A stretch of 5,601 bases of DNA from Christensenellaceae bacterium. GTDB taxonomy: Bacteria > Bacillota > Clostridia > Christensenellales > Aristaeellaceae. Below are positions 1 to 4,954 of the stretch, piece after piece. How positions within the stretch are numbered: the stretch's first letter is position 1; each line of letters starts with the position of its first letter. The position numbers were made by a program, and so were the translations under genes. Below the pieces are notes generated by a model, which made no database searches, was not told the origin of the DNA, and was given only the letters and a program-made list of their open reading frames with translations. The DNA lies in contig JADGQP010000040.1 in the NCBI GenBank assembly GCA_017881705.1, positions 1-5,601 on the forward strand, given 5' to 3'.

Positions 1-990
1 CAGCAGCATCGCGGATACGACGTTGGACCAGGAGGAAATCAACTTGCCGTTGGTTTTAACCAGGCTTGAGATCGTACCGTTGATGAGAACGCCGAAAAAG
101 GAACCAATTACGTTTCCTACGCCGCCGGTTAACAGCGTGCCGCCGATTACGGACGACGCAATGGCATCCATTTCAAGCCCTAACGCCTGCGTAGTAGTTC
201 CAGCCATGGTGTTGAGGCAATAACAGATACCGCCGATGGAGCACAGGAAGCTGGACAGCACATACGCCTCGGTACGAACCTTCTTTACATCCAGCCCCAT
301 CAGCGCCGCGGATTGCTGGTTCCCGCCCACTGCGTAAAGGCTGCGCCCGAAACGCGTATAGCGAAGGAGCAGGTACACTGCCACCAGCACAACCAGCGCA
401 ATGATCACCGGCAGGCGGAAATAGGGTACCATTACCTTGCCTTTGCCGTTCAGGTAGGCACCGATTTGAAAGGGTATGCTGAATTTCAAATTTGCCAGGC
501 TCACGAAAAACGCATCGGACTTTATGGACACCTGCTGGGTGCAAATGACGGCCGTCATACCGCGGGCGAAGAACATACCGGCAATGGTGACGATAAAGGG
601 CTGGATGCCCAGGTAACCGACGCAGGCGCCCTGCATTAAGCCGAAGGCTACGCCTATTATTAGCACCAGCAGCATCAGGATCGGTGAAGAAATTCCCCAA
701 TACTCGATGCCCACAGCGATAAACATGCAGTCCATAGCAACCAAAGCGCCGACGCTGATGTCGATGCCGCCGGTGAGCATAACGCAGGTCAAACCGCAGG
801 CGATACAGACAAGGCCCGAGTTGTTAATCAGAATATTCAGAAACGTTTGAAGGTGCGCAAAGCCCTTGCCGGCATAAGCTACGCAGCCGGTGGCATACAT
901 CATGGCGAATAAGGCAATCGTTATCAGGACCAGCACCGTATGGTTATTCATTCGCCGATGGGAGCGCGGGGCAAGTGGGGAAGTCCTCAT
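1..990 (-). CDS. yjfF: Sugar ABC transporter permease, YjfF-like (3' end cut by window edge)
   Basis: Inner-membrane permease of the CUT2 (ribose/galactose-type) family; it should pair with the YtfT-like permease encoded just before it to form the translocation channel. The frame is open for 330 codons to the left edge. E. coli YjfF is about 331 residues, so only a short C-terminal tail seems missing. Visible family motifs are LTGGIDISVGALVAMD (72-87), IQPFIVTIAGMFFARGMT (129-146), the cytoplasmic coupling loop RFGRSLYAVGGNQQSAALMG (213-232) and LEMDAIASSVIGGTLLTGGVGNVIG (272-296); all match YjfF as I remember it. Hydrophobic segments recur through the chain. The ATG at 990 overlaps the previous stop as ATGA, and AAGGAGG lies about 10 nt upstream (1001-1007), which supports this start over Met14. 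The family and the YjfF-type assignment are firm; substrate is inferred. Confidence 0.93.
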   Translation of the reverse strand, partial: MRTSPLAPRSHRRMNNHTVLVLITIALFAMMYATGCVAYAGKGFAHLQTFLNILINNSGLVCIACGLTCVMLTGGIDISVGALVAMDCMFIAVGIEYWGISSPILMLLVLIIGVAFGLMQGACVGYLGIQPFIVTIAGMFFARGMTAVICTQQVSIKSDAFFVSLANLKFSIPFQIGAYLNGKGKVMVPYFRLPVIIALVVLVAVYLLLRYTRFGRSLYAVGGNQQSAALMGLDVKKVRTEAYVLSSFLCSIGGICYCLNTMAGTTTQALGLEMDAIASSVIGGTLLTGGVGNVIGSFFGVLINGTISSLVKTNGKLISSWSNVVSAMLL

Positions 991-2063
991 ATGCCGACCA
1001 CCTCCTTATGCGCGGCCAACAGTTTCGCTGCTTCGCGTTTGGCCAGGTAATTCTTCATTGCCGGGGATTGGATGGTAACGATCATAATGACAATAACGGC
1101 CTTGAACACCGGCGCCTGTGCGGAACTGATGCCCAGAGCATACAGCGTAGTTGTAATCGCCTGAATGGTGTACGCACCGATGATGGAGCCGGATAGGCGG
1201 AATTTCCCACCACCCAGGCTGTTGCCGCCCAGCGCCACCGCAAGGATGGCGTCCAGCTCGAAGTTCAGCCCAATATTGTTGGTATCGGCCGAGTAGATAC
1301 GGCTTGTGGCTACCAGACCGGCGATACCGGCAAGCAGGCCGCAGATGACAAACGTGGTGAAGATGATTCGCTTGGACTGGTAGCCGGAGATGCGCGCGGC
1401 TTTTGCATTAATGCCCACGCTCTGCACGTACATGCCCAACGCCGTGTGCTTTAGCACCAGCGACATCACAATAATACATACCGCGGCCACCAGGATAGGC
1501 GTGGGAATAAACCCGCAATAGCCGCCCAGGAACTGGAAGGACGACACCCGGACATACACGATGGCGCTGTTGCACAGCAGCAGGCCGATCGCGCGACCCG
1601 CCGAGAACAGAATCAGCGTCGCCACCATGGGCTGTATGTTCAAGTACGAAACCAGGAAACCGTTAAACGCGCCGCAAAGGCAGGCGATCAACAAACCGGC
1701 AATCAAGCCGACCCAGAGGGGCACAGCGTATTGCGAAACGTTGGCATTACCGAACCCTGCCAGCAGCATGCAGCACATACCGCCTGCCAGGCTCATGACC
1801 GAGCCGACCGAAATATCCACGCCTGCGGAAGAGGAAACCACCAGCGTCATGCCGATCGCCAGGATGGCAGCCTCGCTGCCGCGGTTTAGAATATCAATCA
1901 GGCGGCCATACAGCAGACCGTTTTTCATGCTGATGGTAAAGAAGTTGTAAAACACATTGCCGTTGGCCACATCGTAGATCATGTTGATCGCCATGACCAA
2001 CAGCATGCTGAAGATGGGCAGGAACAGCCGCATCTTTGTGATTTTTCGGATTTTTTGCTTCAT
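987..2063 (-). CDS. ytfT: Sugar ABC transporter permease, YtfT-like
   Basis: Membrane permease of 358 residues, slightly longer than E. coli YtfT (about 341). It is the likely heterodimer partner of the YjfF-like protein. After a basic N-terminus and a hydrophobic segment at 12-30 come GRLIDILNRGSEAAILAIGMTLVV (53-76), GVDISVGSVMSLAGG (81-95), NIQPMVATLILFSAGR (142-157), the coupling loop ALGMYVQSVGINAKAARISG (208-227), and SADTNNIGLNFELDAILAVALGGNSLGGG (258-286). The ADxNNxGLxxELDAILAV stretch is especially close to YtfT. The start is well supported: GGAGGTG (2071-2077) lies 7 nt before the ATG, within the end of the ATPase gene. The gene overlaps both neighbours by 4 nt (ATGA), which implies translational coupling. 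The C-terminal tail (336-358) is basic and soluble-looking, and is probably cytoplasmic. Confidence 0.94.
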   Translation of the reverse strand: MKQKIRKITKMRLFLPIFSMLLVMAINMIYDVANGNVFYNFFTISMKNGLLYGRLIDILNRGSEAAILAIGMTLVVSSSAGVDISVGSVMSLAGGMCCMLLAGFGNANVSQYAVPLWVGLIAGLLIACLCGAFNGFLVSYLNIQPMVATLILFSAGRAIGLLLCNSAIVYVRVSSFQFLGGYCGFIPTPILVAAVCIIVMSLVLKHTALGMYVQSVGINAKAARISGYQSKRIIFTTFVICGLLAGIAGLVATSRIYSADTNNIGLNFELDAILAVALGGNSLGGGKFRLSGSIIGAYTIQAITTTLYALGISSAQAPVFKAVIVIMIVTIQSPAMKNYLAKREAAKLLAAHKEVVGI

Positions 2064-3580
2064 GCGTTTTCACCTCCGGCGATTGCGTGCATCACGCTTT
2101 CCTGTGACATATCCCCGGAGATTTCGCCGACCTTCTCGCCATCGCGCAGCACCGCCAGGCGGTTGCAGGTGCGAAGCATCTCTTCGATCTCCGAGGAAAT
2201 AAACAGGATGCTTTTCCCTTCTCCGGCCAATTGGATGATGAGCTTTTGAATCTCCGTTTTGGTACCGATATCGATACCGCGCGTAGGCTCGTCCAGAATC
2301 AGGAAATCCGGATCCGTTGCCAGCCACCGCGCAATAATAACCTTCTGTTGGTTACCGCCGGAAAGCTGTTTTAGCGGCGTTTCCCGGCTCGGCGTTTTAA
2401 TTCCCAGAAGCGCGATATACTTATCAGCTATATCGCACTGTTCTTTCATGGGTAAAAGTTTAAGCATCCCGCGGTGCGCCTGCATCGCCAGAACGATATT
2501 TTCCCGAACGGACAGCTCGTCGATAATGCCCTCCGCTTTGCGGTCGTCCGGCAGCATCCCCATTCCCAGCTTCATCGCGTCGATTGGCTGAGAAATGTGC
2601 ACCAGCTTATCCTTTACCTTCAAAGTGCCCGTTTGCGCGCGGTCCGCGCCATAAATGGCGCGCGCCAGCTCGCTGCGGCCGGAGCCCAGCAGCCCGGTAA
2701 GGCCAACCACTTCGCCCACATGGATATCCAGATCGAATGGTTTAATTTTCCCCACATGGCTAAGCCCCTTAGCGTCGATAAACATTCCACCACAAAGATT
2801 ATCGCAGTTTTCCGGTTTAATTTTGGCCAGGTCGTCGATATCCTTGCCCATCATGGCGGCGATCAGCCTCATGCGCGGCAGCGCCGTAATGGGGTATTCC
2901 CCCACCAGTTGGCCGTTACGCAATACGGTGATACGGTCGCAGACCTCGTAAACCTGCTCCAGGAAGTGGGTCACAAAAATAATGCCCACGCCATTGTTGC
3001 GCAGTTTCCGCATTAGGGTGAAAAGCTTGGTCACTTCATTATCATCCAGCGAAGAGGTTGGCTCGTCTAAAATTAAGATTTTACACTCCATATCCACCGC
3101 GCGCGCGATGGCAATCATCTGCTGGAGCGCAAGGGAAAAGTCGCCCAGACTTCGCTGAACGTCGATGTTCATATCAAAACCATCAACCAGCTTCTGCGCA
3201 CGCTTCACAATGGCTTTGCGGTCGATCATATGCGCTTTGTTGAGCGGTTCACGGCTAATAAAAAGATTTTCCGCCACGCTCAGGTTAGGGCAAAGGTTGA
3301 CTTCCTGATATACGGTGGAGATACCGCGCTTTTGCGCCTCCATCGTGGAGTGGTTCCGTATCGGCCCGTTAATACCATCCACCCGTATCTCGCCTTGGTC
3401 AAAATCATGCACGCCGGTCAGGCACTTAATCAGTGTTGATTTTCCCGCGCCGTTTTCTCCCATCAGCGCGTGAATTTCGCCTTTACGCAGGGTAAAATCC
3501 ACGTTATCCAGCGCCCTGACCCCGGGAAAGGTCATGGTGATTCCGCGCATGGTCAGGACGACCTTTTCATCCATCGTCAT
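2060..3580 (-). CDS. ytfR: Sugar ABC transporter ATP-binding protein, tandem NBD, YtfR-like
   Basis: Cytoplasmic ATPase with two fused nucleotide-binding domains that energises the two permeases; typical of CUT2 importers (RbsA, MglA, YtfR; about 500 residues, here 506). Counting from the Met at 3580, NBD1 has Walker A GENGAGKST (41-49), a degenerate signature FSLALQQ (148-154), Walker B KILILDEPTSSLD (167-179) and an H-loop His at 205. NBD2 has a degenerate P-loop GLLGSGRSE lacking the Lys (296-304), a canonical LSGGNQQK (406-413), Walker B DFLILDEPTRGID (425-437), and Ser-Ser instead of the H-loop His (462-463). This asymmetry is normal for the family. The frame opens at another ATG at 3589, but AAAGGA abuts that codon. 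The same AAAGGA is 9 nt from the ATG at 3580, so I chose 3580; 3574 is a weaker alternative. It ends in an ATGA overlap with the next permease. Confidence 0.95.
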   Translation of the reverse strand: MTMDEKVVLTMRGITMTFPGVRALDNVDFTLRKGEIHALMGENGAGKSTLIKCLTGVHDFDQGEIRVDGINGPIRNHSTMEAQKRGISTVYQEVNLCPNLSVAENLFISREPLNKAHMIDRKAIVKRAQKLVDGFDMNIDVQRSLGDFSLALQQMIAIARAVDMECKILILDEPTSSLDDNEVTKLFTLMRKLRNNGVGIIFVTHFLEQVYEVCDRITVLRNGQLVGEYPITALPRMRLIAAMMGKDIDDLAKIKPENCDNLCGGMFIDAKGLSHVGKIKPFDLDIHVGEVVGLTGLLGSGRSELARAIYGADRAQTGTLKVKDKLVHISQPIDAMKLGMGMLPDDRKAEGIIDELSVRENIVLAMQAHRGMLKLLPMKEQCDIADKYIALLGIKTPSRETPLKQLSGGNQQKVIIARWLATDPDFLILDEPTRGIDIGTKTEIQKLIIQLAGEGKSILFISSEIEEMLRTCNRLAVLRDGEKVGEISGDMSQESVMHAIAGGENA

Positions 3581-3589
3581 CCAATCCAT

Positions 3590-3595
3590 TCCTTT
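3590..3595 (-). promoter_or_regulatory. Ribosome binding site deciding the ATPase start
   Basis: AAAGGA on the minus strand. It directly touches the first in-frame ATG (3589), leaving no spacer, but is 9 nt before the ATG at 3580. That favours 3580. It is clearly weaker than the GAGGAGGT in front of the binding-protein gene, in keeping with fewer ATPase than binding-protein molecules. Confidence 0.6.
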
Positions 3596-3643
3596 CGTCT
3601 TTGTGTGAAAGAACGAGCGTCATGCCGCCCGCGACTCTCATAC

Positions 3644-3683
3644 GGAGAAGTGGGAGGAGCTGTAAGGCCTCTCCCACTTCTCC
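3644..3683 (-). repeat. Intercistronic stem-loop, 13-bp perfect arms, no T-tract
   Basis: Perfect inverted repeat: GGAGAAGTGGGAG at 3644-3656 and CTCCCACTTCTCC at 3671-3683, separated by 14 nt. Three more pairs (one G-U) can form in the loop after one A/C mismatch, leaving a loop of about 6 nt. It sits 43 nt after the binding-protein stop and 63 nt before the ATPase start. Neither strand has a run of T after the stem, so it is not a standard intrinsic terminator. The position matches the intercistronic hairpins that protect binding-protein mRNA 3' ends in other ABC operons (malE-malF is the known case). That role here is inferred. The rest of the 146-nt gap shows no gene. Confidence 0.85.
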
Positions 3684-3726
3684 ACAGTTCCCGTGTGTTA
3701 CTATTCAGAGAAAATCCGTCGGCTGC

Positions 3727-4707
3727 TTAGTACGCGCGGCCTTCCAAGACTTCCTGGGTCATCGTGGTGGCATACTGAGAGGTGATGGTCGGGGCAACGA
3801 ACGCCTTGTCCACGATGAGGGTGAACTTTTCGACGGTTTCGCCAGCCGCAAGCTTGGTGATGATGTCTTTGACTACGCCAGCCTGGATCGGGTTGCACTC
3901 AACATCGCAGTTGATTTTGCCGTCCAGGGTGTCTTGCAGGCCCGCGTGGGTCGCGTCAAAGGAGATCAGGGTTACGTCTTTGCCAACGCCGTAGGTAACG
4001 CCAGCCGCGTCCATGGCATCCATGGCGCCATAGGCTTCGTTATCGTTCTGGCAAACTACTACGTTGAACTTGCCCGGGTAGGACTTCAGATAGCTCTCCA
4101 TCACCTGCTGGCCGCCAGCCTGGGTGAAGTCGCCGCTCTGGCTGTCCACGATCTTCCATTCGGGATGATCCTTCATGATGTTGGCGAAGCCCTCAGAACG
4201 GCCCAGAGCCGCGGAAGAGCCTACGGAGCCTTCGATCACAAGGATGTTAGCGTCTTTGCCGGCAAAGTTCTCAGCCAGCCAGTTCGCGGCGGTTTCGCCT
4301 TCCTTGACCATGTCGGTGCCTTCACGGGCGGTATACTCGGAAGGATCGGCGTCCACGGCGCGGTCCGCGATAATCACGGGGATACCGGCATCTTTAGCTT
4401 CCTTCAGCACGGTGTTCCAGCCAGCGGTTTCGATGGGGGCGATGATGATGTAATCAAGGCCCTGCTGGATGAAGTTACGTACGGCTTCAATCTGCACAGC
4501 GTTGTCGTTGTCGCAGTCCACGAAGCTCAGGTCATAGCCGTTCTCGGTGGAGAACACGTCTTTGTAGTTCTGGGTGTTGGCGTTGCGCCAGTCAGACTCG
4601 TGGCCCACCTGGGCGTAGCCGACCTTGATGAGGTCTTCGGCGACAGCGAAGGAGCACAGTGCGAACACCATGGTCAGCGCCGTCAGGATGGCAAGCAGTT
4701 TCTTCAT
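3727..4707 (-). CDS. ytfQ: Sugar ABC transporter substrate-binding protein, YtfQ-like
   Basis: Secreted sugar receptor of the periplasmic-binding-protein type 1/LacI-like fold (Peripla_BP_4), 326 residues against about 318 for E. coli YtfQ, the galactofuranose receptor. Residues 1-23 form a signal peptide with a KK start and hydrophobic core; AVA then ED is a signal peptidase I type site. The single Cys18 (FALC) does not fit a lipobox. The mature part closely follows YtfQ: VGYAQVGHESDWRNANT (29-45), QIEAVRNFIQQGLDYIIIAP (72-91), GWNTVLKEAKDAGIPVIIADRAVD (96-119) and SQSGDFTQAGGQQVMESYLK (189-208). Asp115-Arg116 corresponds to the ligand-contacting Asp-Arg of the family. The ATG at 4707 follows GAGGAGGT and the signal peptide; the longer frame from 4767 lacks a ribosome site. 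Related Bifidobacterium proteins (FruE) bind fructose, so the furanose is not fixed by homology. Confidence 0.95.
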   Translation of the reverse strand: MKKLLAILTALTMVFALCSFAVAEDLIKVGYAQVGHESDWRNANTQNYKDVFSTENGYDLSFVDCDNDNAVQIEAVRNFIQQGLDYIIIAPIETAGWNTVLKEAKDAGIPVIIADRAVDADPSEYTAREGTDMVKEGETAANWLAENFAGKDANILVIEGSVGSSAALGRSEGFANIMKDHPEWKIVDSQSGDFTQAGGQQVMESYLKSYPGKFNVVVCQNDNEAYGAMDAMDAAGVTYGVGKDVTLISFDATHAGLQDTLDGKINCDVECNPIQAGVVKDIITKLAAGETVEKFTLIVDKAFVAPTITSQYATTMTQEVLEGRAY

Positions 4708-4717
4708 AGATTTGGGA

Positions 4718-4725
4718 ACCTCCTC
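4718..4725 (-). promoter_or_regulatory. Strong ribosome binding site of the binding-protein gene
   Basis: GAGGAGGT on the minus strand, 10 nt before the ATG at 4707. It decides the start against the in-frame ATG at 4767, which would add 20 residues (MSGKYGQLPVKKQIEEVPKS), bury the signal peptide and has no such site. Confidence 0.85.
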
Positions 4726-4739
4726 GATTTGTTTTTTTA

Positions 4740-4762
4740 CGGGAAGCTGTCCGTACTTCCCG
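4740..4762 (-). repeat. Leader hairpin: 7-bp inverted repeat
   Basis: CGGGAAG (4762-4756 on the minus strand) and CTTCCCG (4746-4740) are perfect complements around a 9-nt loop. The repeat begins about where transcription from the nearer candidate promoter would start and ends 14 nt before the ribosome binding site. It could be a 5'-end stabilising hairpin in the mRNA or a DNA operator over the start site. It is followed by TAAAAAAA, not by T, so it does not terminate minus-strand transcription. Confidence 0.65.
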
Positions 4763-4768
4763 CTCATG

Positions 4769-4797
4769 AATATATTGTATCGGAGGTGCTCCGTAAA
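4769..4797 (-). promoter_or_regulatory. Candidate promoter proximal to the binding-protein gene
   Basis: Minus-strand TTTACG (4797-4792, four of six matches to TTGACA), a 17-nt spacer, then TATATT (4774-4769, five of six to TATAAT). The predicted start is near 4762, giving a leader of about 55 nt. An overlapping TACAAT (4779-4774) is an alternative -10 but lacks a good -35 at the right distance. Prediction by eye only. Confidence 0.5.
4781..4793. promoter_or_regulatory. 13-bp palindrome in promoter spacer
   Basis: CGGAG-GTG-CTCCG on the plus strand, perfect 5-bp arms. It lies between the candidate -35 and -10 elements and overlaps the -35 by 2 bp, a position where a bound repressor would block RNA polymerase. 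No known consensus is recognised. Confidence 0.4.
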
Positions 4798-4839
4798 AAA
4801 AAGGCAGCGGTTTCTCGATTAGGTTAAGAATTTTTTGAA

Positions 4840-4868
4840 GTTATACCGTTCGGCCTCGGGCAGGTTAA
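4840..4868 (-). promoter_or_regulatory. Candidate upstream promoter
   Basis: Minus-strand TTAACC (4868-4863, four of six to TTGACA), a 17-nt spacer, then TATAAC (4845-4840, five of six to TATAAT). The start would be near 4833, giving a leader of about 125 nt that includes both arms of the 4732-4801 inverted repeat. The weak -35 would suit an activator-dependent promoter, and an inverted repeat touches it at 4867-4885. Confidence 0.45.
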
Positions 4869-4885
4869 AATATGGGTGATATTTT
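4867..4885. promoter_or_regulatory. 19-bp AT-rich inverted repeat, candidate operator
   Basis: AAAATAT-GGGTG-ATATTTT on the plus strand, perfect 7-bp arms. It spans about -34 to -52 relative to the upstream candidate promoter's predicted start and overlaps its -35 by 2 bp. That is where an activator contacting sigma would bind, or a repressor would block. No T-tract or gene end is nearby, so it is not a terminator. Confidence 0.5.
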
Positions 4886-4940
4886 CCGAATTGTGGGAAA
4901 TTCTTCCGTTCTGCTCATTCTCTCGGCGCGCGCGTATCGC

Positions 4941-4954
4941 TGACAGCGCTTTCA
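4941..4954. promoter_or_regulatory. cre-like site (catabolite control, CcpA)
   Basis: TGACAGCGCTTTCA on the plus strand (TGAAAGCGCTGTCA on the minus) fits the classical cre consensus TGWNANCGNTNWCA at every position on both strands and differs from the ideal palindrome TGAAAGCGCTTTCA at one base. It begins immediately after the regulator's stop codon and lies about 110 bp upstream of the distal candidate promoter start and 185 bp upstream of the proximal one. Sugar-transport operons of Gram-positive bacteria are usual CcpA targets. Identity of the binding protein is inferred; another LacI-family protein could use the same palindrome. Confidence 0.6.

Larger units (their letters stand above)
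4732..4801 (-). repeat. Long-range 11-bp inverted repeat enclosing the leader
   Basis: On the minus strand TTTTTTTACGG (4801-4791) is perfectly complementary to CCGTAAAAAAA (4742-4732), with 48 nt between. The right arm shares its CCG with the 7-bp hairpin at 4740-4762, and the left arm overlaps the 13-bp palindrome at 4781-4793, so the pairings exclude each other. Seven of eleven pairs are A-T, so RNA stability is modest. As DNA it gives two opposed A-tracts about 60 bp apart around the promoter. Confidence 0.5.

Noticed and set aside
173..700. Long minus-strand frame of 175 codons inside the second permease gene
   Set aside because: It is a shifted frame of the YjfF-like permease, rich in Arg, His and Pro with no membrane segments. 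The permease frame itself is continuous over the same stretch.
2060..3580. Missing P-loop lysine, absent second H-loop His and degenerate first signature in the ATPase
   Set aside because: This looks like decay, but asymmetric nucleotide-binding domains of this kind are usual in CUT2 sugar transporter ATPases (RbsA/MglA/YtfR), and one composite site keeps the canonical motifs.
4708..4767. Upstream in-frame ATG that would extend the binding protein by 20 residues
   Set aside because: It has no ribosome site and would place a charged segment before the signal peptide. It also lies at or before the proximal predicted transcription start. The ATG at 4707 has GAGGAGGT and the signal peptide.
3601..4827. 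A 408-codon open frame on the plus strand covering the whole binding-protein gene and leader
   Set aside because: It is antisense to a clearly conserved gene, shows low-complexity Val/His/Gly-rich composition expected from reading the complement of GC-biased codons, has no recognisable domain and no convincing ribosome site. It runs unnaturally through the intercistronic hairpin and the promoter.
4790..4830. T8 run after CCGCTGCC on the minus strand as an intrinsic terminator of the regulator gene
   Set aside because: No stable stem precedes the T-run; only a 4-bp pairing across a very long loop could be found. I see no convincing terminator between the regulator and the transporter genes.
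4926..4933. Alternating CG tract (CGCGCGCG) downstream of the regulator
   Set aside because: It is too short to claim Z-DNA or a functional element in a GC-rich sequence.
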